This document shows positions 7,720 through 16,855 of a stretch of DNA of 64,000 nt, piece by piece; within the stretch, counting starts at the first letter, position 1, and each line of letters begins with the position of its first letter. The DNA is from Natronoarchaeum rubrum (GTDB lineage Archaea > Halobacteriota > Halobacteria > Halobacteriales > Natronoarchaeaceae). Under the pieces are notes generated by a model. The model had not been told where the DNA came from, made no database searches, and saw only the letters and a program-made list of their open reading frames with translations. Made by a program: the position numbers and the translations under genes. The DNA is taken from positions 1 to 64,000 of the forward strand of contig NZ_JANHDP010000005.1 in NCBI RefSeq assembly GCF_024494695.1, written 5' to 3'.

Positions 7720-8718
7720 TTAGCTGCTACCGCCGTCGAGCAGGTCGGTCTCGATTCCGAGCGACTTGGCGACGTTGACGACGGGTTCGTAGGTCTCTCT
7801 GGAGGCTGGCCGCACGTCGCTAAACCAGAGGTCGTCGCCGCCGCCTTCCTCGCCGTTTGCGCCGAGATACATTGACTCCGGCGCGTTCTTGAGTGCGTTC
7901 ACCAGGTCGTCGTGCTCGCTATCGGAGAGTTCGGGGCTGGTGACGATCGGCGCGCGCGGAATGCCGTCTTCGGTTTCCACGTAACGGTACCCATCTTTCA
8001 GCTCACGGTTGTCGTTGAGCGCGATGAACTTCCCGACGCCGACTGCGGGGACCTGCCCGGTCTTCAACTGCTGGAACGCCTGCTCGTGCCCGGAGAACGT
8101 GCCCCGGAAGTCGGCGCTGCCGCGCTCCATCGGGTAGCCGCCGATGTCCAGTCCAGCGTCCTGCAGCATGTACAGCGGGTAGAGCGCGCCCGACGCCGAC
8201 AGGCGGTCGGCGAACCCGATCTGCTTGCCTTCCAGATCACTGAGCGACTCGATGTCCGAGTTCTCCTTGGTGACGATGACCGAGGAGTACGTCCACGCGC
8301 CGTAGCCCTTCCGCTGGAGCGCGATGTTACACTTGTCGTCACGCACGCCCAGAGCGGCCGCGAACGGGCCTGTCTCGGCGATGTCGGAGGTGCCCGAGCC
8401 CATCGCCTGCAGGACGGCGCTGTAGTTGCGCGCGTACTTGAGCTTCGTCGGCATCCCGATCTCCTCGCTCAGGTGCTCTTTTACCGGCTGATACTGCTGG
8501 CGCATCTTCTGCTGGGGCTCGGAGGGCGACATCACGAAGTTGATCTCGCCGTTGCCGTACTTCGGTCCCGAATCCCCGTCGCTGCCGTCGCCGTCGCTGC
8601 CGTCGCTGTCGCCGCCGTCGCTGTCGCCGCCGTCGTTTCCGCTGCTGAGGCACCCGGCCAGTAGACCGGTGACTCCGATTGTCCCGGCCGTCTCAAGGAA
8701 CGTGCGTCGTTTTGCCAT
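7720..8718 (-). CDS. phnD: Phosphonate-type ABC transporter substrate-binding lipoprotein
   Basis: A 332-residue exported binding protein. N-terminus MAKRRTFLETAGTIGVTG is a Tat signal (KRRTFL) followed by a lipobox LLAGC, so it is anchored to the membrane outside. An Asp/Gly/Ser linker (residues ~26-52) precedes a PBP2-type phosphate/phosphonate-binding domain with the family motifs NFVMSPSEPQQKMRQQYQPV and TSDIAETGPFAAALG. It is the first gene of the phnDCE-phosphatase operon; the phnC start is 45 nt downstream. The promoter region on the minus strand shows an AT-rich ACATGTAAAATATACC element around 8759-8774. Confidence 0.92.
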   Translation of the reverse strand: MAKRRTFLETAGTIGVTGLLAGCLSSGNDGGDSDGGDSDGSDGDGSDGDSGPKYGNGEINFVMSPSEPQQKMRQQYQPVKEHLSEEIGMPTKLKYARNYSAVLQAMGSGTSDIAETGPFAAALGVRDDKCNIALQRKGYGAWTYSSVIVTKENSDIESLSDLEGKQIGFADRLSASGALYPLYMLQDAGLDIGGYPMERGSADFRGTFSGHEQAFQQLKTGQVPAVGVGKFIALNDNRELKDGYRYVETEDGIPRAPIVTSPELSDSEHDDLVNALKNAPESMYLGANGEEGGGDDLWFSDVRPASRETYEPVVNVAKSLGIETDLLDGGSS

Positions 8719-9225
8719 GCTGTGTCTGAAGATGTCAGTGCGATCCGGTTAATTCCTTCGGTATATTTTACATGTTTGCCTATATTCATAATGGATAATA
8801 ACGTCAACTGCGTTCCTGTCGTGAGCCGAACTGAGGAAAAAGTACGAGTACTTACCCGTCGCCACGAATCGGTAATGGTCTGTATACTGATTCAGACGGT
8901 GTTTTTCGTGGTATCAGTCCAATATCTCGGAGAACAATAGTATGAGTTTTAATTCAGATGATCTGATAAAACTGACCTGAGATATGGTCTCGTTTTTCCA
9001 TAGTCTTCTTGATAGTAGTTCGGGGTGGCGATCGAATCGCCGGCTTTTCACGAACTGGGGGCGCTCCAGAAACATCCCTTCCTCGTACTCCCCAGTTGTG
9101 CGATCCGTGCTGACAAATACCGATGGCCGACGGAACTAACGAACGATCAGACTCGAACCGTACGGTCGACGCGCCGGCGGTCCGGATTCGTGGCTCTCGA
9201 GAACGCGATGGGCGAATACGATCGA
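8719..9225. other. Intergenic region upstream of the phn operon
   Basis: About 500 nt. AT-rich near 8760-8970 (phnD promoter side), then mixed GC. No gene recognised; open frames here lack haloarchaeal codon bias. Confidence 0.5.
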
Positions 9226-9640
9226 TCACCAGCCGGGACGATCCGCGAGTTCCTCGCGTCCGCGGGCACCCAGCCGGAACGTCTCGCACAGGTCGGCGAC
9301 CGGTGCGCCCGGGTCGGCGACGACGACCGCCGCGCTGTGAACGTCGCTCTCTGCCGCCACGGTCTCGCCGCGGTCGATGCCGTGGGCCTGTCGCTCGGCC
9401 ATCGCGTCGGCGTCAGCGACCAGCGACGGGACGACGTCGGCGCCGCTCTCGCCGGCGTCGAGCGCCCGAACGGCTCGCGGACCGAACTCTCCCGTCGTAT
9501 ACCCTAAAAAGCGACCGCGCCGCGCTCGTTCGCGAACGGGCAGAGCGCGCCGATACCGGAACCCGCGTCACGACGCCGAACCGCACGCGCTCTTCGCCGT
9601 CGGTCTCGTACCGTTCCCGAACACAGAGTCTGAGCGTCAT
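9226..9640 (-). pseudogene. Frameshifted conserved gene downstream of polD2
   Basis: Reading away from polD2, a start MTLRLCVRERYETDGEERV (ATG at 9638-9640) continues for about 25 codons with good composition, then the coding signal moves to another frame: GRFLGYTTGEFGPRAVRALD ... VADLCETFRLGARGREELAD, ending with TGA at 9226-9228. Neither frame alone gives a complete protein, and the second frame has no ATG near its start. It starts 12 nt after the polD2 stop, so was probably cotranscribed. I do not recognise a named family. A sequencing error is the alternative explanation. Confidence 0.55.
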
Positions 9641-9652
9641 CGCCGACCGCGC

Positions 9653-12600
9653 CTACATGAAGTCCGCGATGCCGGTCTGCTTGTTCTTGTCGTTCTCGAA
9701 GATGCTCTCCAGGGACTTTTCGAGCACTTCGAGGCGCTGTTTCGTGTAGTCCCGGGCGCCGAACTCCTCGGCGACCCGGATCGCGGTGTCCATGTACTTG
9801 TTGACCGACCCCTGGTGGACGGTGAGGTTCACCCGGCCGCCGCACTCCCGGCAGTCGCCGGTCAGGGGCATCCGGCGGTACTTCTCGCCGCAGTCGAGAC
9901 AGCGCGTCTCCTGTCGGGAGAACGCCCGGAGGTTCCCGATCAGGTCCGGCAGGAAGTGATACTCGATAACGCGCTCGGCCACGTCGGTCTCGTCGACCGC
10001 CCGGAGCTTCCGGGAGATTTCGAGCTGAGCGTCCATCTTGTCCATCATCGACCCGAGCGTCTTGTACGCCGAGAGGTCCGGCCCCAGCGCGATGTCGCTC
10101 GTGTCGTGGGTGTGCCGGAAGCCGGTGTACTCCAGATCGGTGCCGAGCGTGTCCTCGGCGATCTCGACGTCGACCTCGCCGGGGTCGGCCAACTCGCGGG
10201 TCGCCTCGTAGAACTCCAGGGGGTACCGGTCGACGACGTCCATGTTGTGGGCCTCGTCGTCGATTTCGGAGGGGTCGATCCGCGAGGACATCACCAGCGG
10301 GGCGTCCATCCGGCCGCCGCGCTGGTCCGGCAGGTAGCTCTTGCTGAAGTTCAGCAGGCCGTCGAGCAGGAGCATCACGCAGTCCTCGTCGCCGTCGCAC
10401 TGCTTTTCTGATAAGTCGTTCGCGATGAGCGAATGCGTATCTTCCACGGTCAGGCAGTATGTCGAGTCGACGTCCGCCTTGACGATGTCGACGGACGCTA
10501 CTGACTCGACGAGATAATCACCATCGCCGCCATCGAAGACGCGTCTGGCGGAGGTACTGACGCTGTCAACCTGTGATTTCAACAGCTTGGATTTCCTCGA
10601 AAGATGAAAGCCGACCTTGTCTGCGTATGCGACCGCGTCGTCAGACGTGATGTTCACTACGTATCCTGGCGCAGACATCTCCGGATCGTCTATCTCGTAG
10701 TGTTCGGGAAACTTCTCGCAGAGAGGTACTGGGTCCGTTTTGTCGACGCGAGCAGTGATTCCGAGTCGACTCAGCAACGCGATGATGCCCTCCTTGAGAT
10801 CCCTGCTAACCGTCGTCGCGGAGACCACTAGGGCGTTCGAGTCGACCGTGCCGTCGCCGCTGAAGTACCCGCGGAGGTACGCTGCAACGGTCTCGTCAGG
10901 AGCATCGAAGATACACTGCGGCACGCGTTTCGTGTCCGCAGACGCACTAGCGTCGAGCACCGTGTCGAAGAACATCCGCAGAAGTCTGCCTGATGCGGTT
11001 ATCTTCGCATGGTTCTCCTCATATGGTTCGACGCCGAACTCCTGTCTAAGTACGCTCTTGAAGAACTCTCTGGCCTCCGACTCGACGCCGCAGATCGTCG
11101 TCTGGTGGATCGTGCCTTTTGGCGTCTTCTGGGCGCGGGCGAATCCCTCGGCAGTGTAGTATCCAATCAGCGTTGCGACTTGAGCGTTCAACTCGATCCG
11201 CCGATCGATGGTCGTCGAATCGCGTTTCATCCCGAGTTCGACGTCTAAGGGGACCCACGCGAGCAGTTCTGCGGGAGACTCGAAACACTCCGTCAGAATG
11301 CTAACAGGGATGCTCTCTCGGTACAGGTAGTTACTGAGCGTCTTTTTGTTGATTCCCAGATGTTCGGCGGTTGAGTAGAGCGGGTAGAACTGCCCGTCCC
11401 ACTGGTCAGCGAACGCATTCTCGAAGAGGTCGTACACTCGGTCTTTGTCGAGACCGTGGACCATGAGGCGATCCAGTTCGATCTCGTCGATCGCGATGCC
11501 TTGCGCGAGGAGGTCGAACACTCGTCCCGTCTCTGACGGATCTATCGAGTCGAGATGCTGCGGTTTGACGACTGAATCGCCCTTTGATAGCTCTGAGGCC
11601 CGCTCGGATGCGATCCCGTCTCCGTCGAAGACGTGCACGTCGTGATCGGGCGTTACCGTTATTTCTCGTCCGCTTCGGGTCTCGATCTTTACGAGATGTT
11701 CCGGCGCCTCGTGCTTCGATACTGCCTCGACACGCTTGCGTTCCAACGTCCCGTCTTCGTCAATCGACGGCACGTAGACCTCACCGTCGAGATTCTGTAC
11801 GAGCGTGCCGAAGTCATCCTCTTCAGGATCGTTCAGTCGCTCCTCTACGAGCGTTCGGATCTCCTCGTAATGCCACTGTCCGCCTTCGTCCTCGTACCAG
11901 ACTTTCGTCTCCGGATGAAAGCAATTCCGCCGTTTCGAAGCGTGGAAGAACGGATGAGCGTAGCCGACAGCCGCGCTCGTGAATCCTACGACCCTCCCGA
12001 CGACAGCTGCGCTGGTGTGTGGCGCCATCCCGAACACGAGCTTCCCCACCAGATCGTCGCGCTCGTCGACCTCGTAGTACCGGTCCAGCCCGTAGTACTG
12101 ATCAAGGAGGTCGTCGACGAAGTCGGCGGTCTTGAGCATGTGCTCGGCGGCGCCGTCCGAAAGCACGACGTCCTGAACTTTCAGCTCGACGAGCTGGTCG
12201 TCGTGCTGGAGCGGGTCGCCGTGGATGTCCTCCTCGTAGCCCAGCTGGCGGAACTGGTCGGCCGTGACGTCGAGTTCCTCGGGTCGGACCGACGTGACGG
12301 GCAGGTCCGTCATGTCGTAGCGGACGGTGCCGTCCTTGAACGACGAGACGTCGTGTTTCGCCCGGAGAATCCCCTTCTCGATCGGCTCGGGCGTCTTGGT
12401 CGCCGAGGAGAGCCCCTTGACGCCTTTGAGCATGTCGAAGGCGTTCTCGCGCTCGCCGACCGTCTTCATCGCGTCGCGGAACTCCGCGTTCACGTCGATC
12501 ACGCGGTCCTCGACGCAGGTCCCCTCGATCTCGCAGCGACTGCAGTGGACCCGGCCGGATTCGTCGGGCGTCAGCCGGGTCTCGCAGTCCGGACATCGGT

Positions 12601-14824
12601 AGACCGGCTCGGTCTGGCCGTCGCAGTCGGGACAGGCCGCCTTGAACGTCTCGGCGCCGCACTCGACGCACTCGCGGTTGGCGACCTCGACCTCGATCAT
12701 GCCGGGGGTGTCCTCCATTGTGTCGGCGTGCTTGCCCGCGGCGGCGACGTCGCGCTGGCTGCCGCCGGCCTCGCCGATCGGGAACAGCGTGTGAACGGCG
12801 GGGCTGAGCTCGCGCTCCTCGGATTTCTCGGGCCGCCCCATCCGGTTGCCGACGCGGGTCGGCGCGCGCTCCCGAACGTCGAACGGCGCGACCTCGCGGA
12901 CGGCCTCCATCGCGTTGGGCCACGATCGTGCGTCGCCCGAGAGCTCGTCCCAGGTGCGATCGAGCGTCGGCGGGTCTGCCGTGACGATTCCCCCATCCGC
13001 CTTCGGCGTCGCTTCGCCGGCCCCCGCGCCGGCGTCGACTCCCTCGTCGATCTCGAAGCCGAGCGTCAGCGCGAGCGGACGCCACACCGGGATCCGCAGG
13101 CGCCCGTCGGTCTGGGTGTGGGGGACGATCAGCGACTCGATCGCGTCGCGGACCGCCTCGTCGCGCTCGAGCGCGAGGTGATCGCCGGTTCCGCCGCCGG
13201 CGGTGCTGTGGTCGATCGGCTCGGGGTCGACGGTGCCCGCCGCGACGGCGTCGGCCAGCGCCTCGAACTGTTCGGCGTCGATGTCGTGCCAGAGGTAGGT
13301 GTAGTCGGGATGCAGCGGCGCGTCGTACTCGCGGGCCCACTCGATCGCTTCCTCCGGGGACGGATCCGAGAGGTCGACGCCCACCGAGTCCTGCATCGCC
13401 TGCACGTCGGCGTCGGTCTCGGCGAACTCCTGAATCCACCACTCGACGGTGTACGACGCCGGCGCGAGCGGGTGGTTGTTCTCGACGAACTCGCCGTAGT
13501 TGACGAGATACTCGCCCAGATCGAGGATCTTCTCGACGCCGTTGCGCAGCTCCAGGGCGGTCTCGGGGTCGTCGATCCGCCGGACCTCGCCGTTAGCGAG
13601 GCGGACGGTCGGCCCCTCGATGGAGTCGACCGGGATGACGCCCGCCGCCTTCCCCGGGAGCTCGGTCTTGATCTGCGTGCCGGTCGCGAGGAAGTCGTCG
13701 ACCAGGTGCATCGTCGCGGGGTGGACGCCCGCGGTCGCGAACCCGTGGTTGCGCGCGCGGCCGTAGCGCAGGCGAAAGCCGCCTTCCTCGCTCGGATGCG
13801 AGAAGACGGGACGGCCGGCGATCAGGTCCCGCAGGAACTTCTCGCTCGGGTCGACGCGGGGCGGGCCGTCGGGCTCGGCGTCCTCCGCGTCGGCGTCCGC
13901 GCCGTCGGCGTCGTCGCCCTCCGCAGCGGCGTCTTCGGCGTCGTCAGCGTCCGTTTCGTCGCTCTCGGAGTCCTTACTCTCCTTCCCGATGGTGCCTTCC
14001 ATCAGGTCGGTGAGCCAGGGCCACTCGACCTCGTCCAACTGTGCGGTGTAGCGCTTGATCTTCGGCGCCTTGAGCGCGATCCCCTCCGCGAGCACCAGAC
14101 ACATCCCGCCGCGGGCGCTGTTGGTGTCGATCCGCTCCAGGTCGCGAAAGCCCGAGACCTCCTCGTCGCCGGTGGCCTCCCCGTCGAGCATGATCGGGCA
14201 GTTCTCGGTGATGAACTTCGTCTCCTTGTCCTTCGGCGAGTACTGCAGTCCGGTCTCCTTGTCGTAGAGGCCGACCTCCTCGGCGTAGCGCTCGATCTCG
14301 TCGTCGCGGGGCTTGAACTCGTCGACGTCGAGCAGCGACCGGGCGTAGTCGGCGACGAGGACTGAAAGAGCCTGCGCGGTCCCGCCCGCCGAGCGGATCG
14401 GCCCGGCGTAGTAGACGGCGACGAACTCCGTGCCGTCGTCGTTCTCGTTGATCTCGACGCGGTCGATCCCCTCGATCGGCGCCGCGACGACGCCCTCGGT
14501 CAGCAGCGCGACCGCGGTCCGCACGGCGCCCTCGACTTTCCCCTCGCGGCTCTCGTAGTCGCCGACCTCCCCGTCGACGAAGTCGGTCACGAGTTCCAGC
14601 GCGGCTTCCTCGCGGCTCATCTCGCCTTCCAGGTCGCGGACGCGCTCGGCGACGCCGTCGATCCCGAGGATGTTTTCGACCCGATCGGCCATGTCCCGCG
14701 CGGTCGGGATCTCGACTTCGGGTTTCGGGTCGCCGCCGCGGCGCTTGGCCTCCTGGGCGACCTCGAAGGCGTCTTCGAGGGGGTTTTCCAGCCGTTCGAA
14801 GTACCGCTCGTCAACCTCGCGCAT
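9653..14824 (-). CDS. polD2: DNA polymerase II (PolD) large subunit DP2, intein-containing
   Basis: A 1723-residue precursor of the catalytic subunit of the archaeal replicative polymerase D. It opens with MREVDERYFERLENPLEDAF. Zinc-binding Cys clusters lie at CVECGAETFKAACPDC, YRCPDCETRL and HCSRC (residues ~720-770) and another near the C-terminus at CLDCGEKY/CRECGG. An acidic insertion (residues ~280-320) is a haloarchaeal feature. Residues 968-1475 are an intein, so the spliced product is 1215 residues, in the normal DP2 range. Extein residues around the insertion (HASKRRN / CDGDEDCVMLLLDGLLNFSK) form the catalytic core. The start abuts the stop of the upstream PPC-domain gene. Confidence 0.96.
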   Translation of the reverse strand: MREVDERYFERLENPLEDAFEVAQEAKRRGGDPKPEVEIPTARDMADRVENILGIDGVAERVRDLEGEMSREEAALELVTDFVDGEVGDYESREGKVEGAVRTAVALLTEGVVAAPIEGIDRVEINENDDGTEFVAVYYAGPIRSAGGTAQALSVLVADYARSLLDVDEFKPRDDEIERYAEEVGLYDKETGLQYSPKDKETKFITENCPIMLDGEATGDEEVSGFRDLERIDTNSARGGMCLVLAEGIALKAPKIKRYTAQLDEVEWPWLTDLMEGTIGKESKDSESDETDADDAEDAAAEGDDADGADADAEDAEPDGPPRVDPSEKFLRDLIAGRPVFSHPSEEGGFRLRYGRARNHGFATAGVHPATMHLVDDFLATGTQIKTELPGKAAGVIPVDSIEGPTVRLANGEVRRIDDPETALELRNGVEKILDLGEYLVNYGEFVENNHPLAPASYTVEWWIQEFAETDADVQAMQDSVGVDLSDPSPEEAIEWAREYDAPLHPDYTYLWHDIDAEQFEALADAVAAGTVDPEPIDHSTAGGGTGDHLALERDEAVRDAIESLIVPHTQTDGRLRIPVWRPLALTLGFEIDEGVDAGAGAGEATPKADGGIVTADPPTLDRTWDELSGDARSWPNAMEAVREVAPFDVRERAPTRVGNRMGRPEKSEERELSPAVHTLFPIGEAGGSQRDVAAAGKHADTMEDTPGMIEVEVANRECVECGAETFKAACPDCDGQTEPVYRCPDCETRLTPDESGRVHCSRCEIEGTCVEDRVIDVNAEFRDAMKTVGERENAFDMLKGVKGLSSATKTPEPIEKGILRAKHDVSSFKDGTVRYDMTDLPVTSVRPEELDVTADQFRQLGYEEDIHGDPLQHDDQLVELKVQDVVLSDGAAEHMLKTADFVDDLLDQYYGLDRYYEVDERDDLVGKLVFGMAPHTSAAVVGRVVGFTSAAVGYAHPFFHASKRRNCFHPETKVWYEDEGGQWHYEEIRTLVEERLNDPEEDDFGTLVQNLDGEVYVPSIDEDGTLERKRVEAVSKHEAPEHLVKIETRSGREITVTPDHDVHVFDGDGIASERASELSKGDSVVKPQHLDSIDPSETGRVFDLLAQGIAIDEIELDRLMVHGLDKDRVYDLFENAFADQWDGQFYPLYSTAEHLGINKKTLSNYLYRESIPVSILTECFESPAELLAWVPLDVELGMKRDSTTIDRRIELNAQVATLIGYYTAEGFARAQKTPKGTIHQTTICGVESEAREFFKSVLRQEFGVEPYEENHAKITASGRLLRMFFDTVLDASASADTKRVPQCIFDAPDETVAAYLRGYFSGDGTVDSNALVVSATTVSRDLKEGIIALLSRLGITARVDKTDPVPLCEKFPEHYEIDDPEMSAPGYVVNITSDDAVAYADKVGFHLSRKSKLLKSQVDSVSTSARRVFDGGDGDYLVESVASVDIVKADVDSTYCLTVEDTHSLIANDLSEKQCDGDEDCVMLLLDGLLNFSKSYLPDQRGGRMDAPLVMSSRIDPSEIDDEAHNMDVVDRYPLEFYEATRELADPGEVDVEIAEDTLGTDLEYTGFRHTHDTSDIALGPDLSAYKTLGSMMDKMDAQLEISRKLRAVDETDVAERVIEYHFLPDLIGNLRAFSRQETRCLDCGEKYRRMPLTGDCRECGGRVNLTVHQGSVNKYMDTAIRVAEEFGARDYTKQRLEVLEKSLESIFENDKNKQTGIADFM
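10400..11923 (-). other. Intein in PolD DP2 with LAGLIDADG endonuclease domain
   Basis: 508 codons in frame within polD2. The first residue is Cys (TGC at 11921-11923) after the extein KRRN; block A reads CFHPETKVWYEDEGG, block B GREITVTPDHDVHVFDG. Two LAGLIDADG-type motifs, LIGYYTAEGFA and YLRGYFSGDGTVD, keep the acidic residues expected of an active homing endonuclease. The C-terminal splicing block ends VEDTHSLIANDLSEKQ before extein Cys. The last residue is Gln instead of the usual Asn, a variant known from PolII inteins of Pyrococcus. The penultimate residue is Lys rather than His. The site is the active-centre region of DP2. Confidence 0.9.
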
Positions 14825-15244
14825 CTATAACCAGAGGTCCAGTTCGGTGGTCTCGTCGTACTCCCGCTCCAGTTCGTCCTCGAACGCTCGCAGGTACACT
14901 TCGCCCGCCCAGACGGTCCCGGCGTCGAGGTGGCCCGCGAGCGCCTGCCCGCTCGGCCGCGAGAGGACGGCGTGGGTGTGGGCGAAGCGCTCGCCCTCCA
15001 GCAGCGAGACGTTCCCGACGCAGCTGGCGACCTCCAGCGGTTCGTCGAAGGTCATCGACTGGTACTCGCAGGACTCCTGATCGTAGAACCAGAGTTCGGC
15101 GTCCTGCACGGCCCCCATCGCGGCGAACCACGCGGCGTCGGCGTCGACGTCGGCGGCGAGTTCCTCGATCTCGGCGCGCCAATCGGCGCCCGTCTCGAGG
15201 CGGGCGAGATACTCGCCCGTGGTCGTGACCTCCCGATAGTTCAT
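14825..15244 (-). CDS. PPC/DUF296 domain DNA-binding-like protein
   Basis: A 139-residue protein of the PCC (plants and prokaryotes conserved, DUF296) fold, which forms trimers and in some archaea is annotated DNA-binding. Family features include WFAAMGAVQDAELWFYDQES and the HTHAVLSR metal-site-like histidines, with GHLDAGTVWAGEVYLRAF near the end. The ATG at 15244 gives the usual family length; a longer upstream frame is arginine-rich shadow. Its TAG stop is immediately followed by the polD2 ATG, so the two are cotranscribed. This gene pair is commonly adjacent in haloarchaea as I recall. Molecular role unknown. Confidence 0.85.
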   Translation of the reverse strand: MNYREVTTTGEYLARLETGADWRAEIEELAADVDADAAWFAAMGAVQDAELWFYDQESCEYQSMTFDEPLEVASCVGNVSLLEGERFAHTHAVLSRPSGQALAGHLDAGTVWAGEVYLRAFEDELEREYDETTELDLWL

Positions 15245-15311
15245 ACTCTCTCTCGTGGGCGGCACGGGCAAAAAATGTGAGCCTTCCGGCTCGACTCTAT
15301 CTACGAGCGCG

Positions 15312-16184
15312 TCAGGTCTTCCCGAGGAGTCGGTAGAGCCGGTTCGCGGCGATGCTGGCCCGGCCGAACCACCGCTGGATCGGATCCTGAACGCGCGCCG
15401 GGAGAATGTGGGTCCACCGGACGAAGTGAGCAAAAGCCCCGACCGGATACCGGGCTCGCGGGGACGCCGCGGTCGCCGCGGCGACGACCCGCTCCGCGAC
15501 AGCCTCGGGATCGGCAGCGAGCGGGCCGCCCTCCAGCACCCACCCGCGTTCGAGCGCCGCGTACGTGTCCTCGTAGGCGTCGTTCCGGTCGCCGTCGAGA
15601 CGTTCGCGAGCGCCGTCGGCGAAGCCGGTGTCGACCCACGCCGGTTCCACGAGGCTCACGTCGACGCCGGTGCCGCGGAGTTCGATCCGCAGCGCGTCCG
15701 TCAGCGATTCCAGCGCCGCTTTTCCGGCGCAGTAGGTTCCGAGGCCGGGAACCGCCGACATGCCCAGCACGCTGGAGACGTTGACGATGCGTCCCCGACC
15801 GGCCGCCCGCATCTCCGGTAACACCGCCCGACAGAGCGTCGCGACGCCGTGGACGAGCACGTCGAACTGCCGGCGGGCGTCCTCGGGGTCGACGTCCTCC
15901 ACCGGCCCCGGGACGGCGTAGCCGGCGTTGTTGACCAGCGCGTCGATCCGGTCCGTTTCGGCGACGATTTGTTCGACCACCGTCCGGCACTGCTCGGCGT
16001 CGGTCACGTCGAGTTCGCGGCAGGTACAGCGCTCCCGTAGCGCCTCGGGAAGCGGCGTCTCGACGTCGGTCGCGTACACCCGCCACCCGCGGTCGGCGAA
16101 CGCCGCGGCCGTCGCAGCGCCGATGCCGGAGGCCGCGCCGGTGATCAGCGCGACCGGGGCGGTTGATTCGTTCGCGTCGGTCAC
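15312..16184 (-). CDS. SDR family oxidoreductase
   Basis: A 290-residue classical short-chain dehydrogenase. The NAD(P)-binding motif TGAASGIG lies at residues ~16-23, NNAGYAVPG at ~86-94, the catalytic Ser in VNVSSVLGMS and the Tyr-x3-Lys in TYCAGKAALES. An Asp after beta-2 (ATDVETP) favours NAD over NADP. The C-terminus has a basic/hydrophobic HFVRWTHILPARVQDPIQRW segment seen in some retinol-dehydrogenase-like SDRs, possibly membrane associated. Substrate cannot be told from sequence. It faces the divergent GNAT gene across about 115 nt. Confidence 0.88.
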   Translation of the reverse strand: MTDANESTAPVALITGAASGIGAATAAAFADRGWRVYATDVETPLPEALRERCTCRELDVTDAEQCRTVVEQIVAETDRIDALVNNAGYAVPGPVEDVDPEDARRQFDVLVHGVATLCRAVLPEMRAAGRGRIVNVSSVLGMSAVPGLGTYCAGKAALESLTDALRIELRGTGVDVSLVEPAWVDTGFADGARERLDGDRNDAYEDTYAALERGWVLEGGPLAADPEAVAERVVAAATAASPRARYPVGAFAHFVRWTHILPARVQDPIQRWFGRASIAANRLYRLLGKT

Positions 16185-16299
16185 TCGTACCAGCGAGTCG
16201 ACCGGCGAACTGTAGTACTTGACGGTCCGCGCGAAACGAACCGGCCCTCGGCGTCGACGCCACCCAACCGTTATAGTTCCGTCACATCAGTACGCGAGT

Positions 16300-16839
16300 A
16301 TGAACAACGTGAGGATTCGCTCGGCCCGACAGAGTGACGCCAGCGCGGTGCGGTCCGTCGCTCGGGAGAGCTGGCGGGCCGCCTACGACGACATCCTCGA
16401 CGCCGAGACGATCGAGCGCAAGCTCGACGAGTGGTACGCCGTCGATGAGCTCGCCGACTCGATCGCGCGGCCGGACGGCGTCTTTCTCCTCGCAGCGGAC
16501 GGAGCGACCGGTGAAGACGACGCCGTCGTCGGGTTCGTCCAGGCCGGCCGGGCGCCGGAGGACGACGGGAGCGGTCCGACGCCGGAGGACGACACCGGCG
16601 ACACGTACGTTCTGGCCCGGATCTACGTGCTCCCCGATCGCTGGGGCGAAGGAATCGGCACGCGCCTGCTCGACCAGACGATCGGCGCGATCAGGGAGCG
16701 CGGCGCCGCGACGCTGCGGCTGGGCGTGTTCGCAGACAACGACGCCGCGGTCGGGTTCTACGAGGCCCGCGGGTTCGAGCGGATCCGCGAGAAAACGTCG
16801 GAGCTCGGCGAAGAATACGTGTACGTCCGAGAAATCTGA
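16300..16839 (+). CDS. GNAT family N-acetyltransferase
   Basis: A 179-residue acetyl-CoA-dependent acetyltransferase. The acetyl-CoA pyrophosphate loop is RWGEGIGTRLL (R/Q-x-x-G-x-G/A) preceded by the beta strand LARIYVLPD, and the C-terminal NDAAVGFYEARGFERI is typical of the family. An acidic insertion (DDGSGPTPEDDTGD) sits before motif A. Start chosen at ATG 16300 (MNNVRIRSARQSD), where the GNAT fold begins. Substrate unknown; related RimI-like or small-molecule enzymes are possible. Confidence 0.85.
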   Translation: MNNVRIRSARQSDASAVRSVARESWRAAYDDILDAETIERKLDEWYAVDELADSIARPDGVFLLAADGATGEDDAVVGFVQAGRAPEDDGSGPTPEDDTGDTYVLARIYVLPDRWGEGIGTRLLDQTIGAIRERGAATLRLGVFADNDAAVGFYEARGFERIREKTSELGEEYVYVREI

Positions 16840-16855
16840 GCCGTCGGTCGCCGGT

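Noticed and set aside
11633..14365. 910-codon open frame on the plus strand
   Set aside because: Antisense shadow of polD2; Val/Leu/Arg-rich composition and no recognisable domain.
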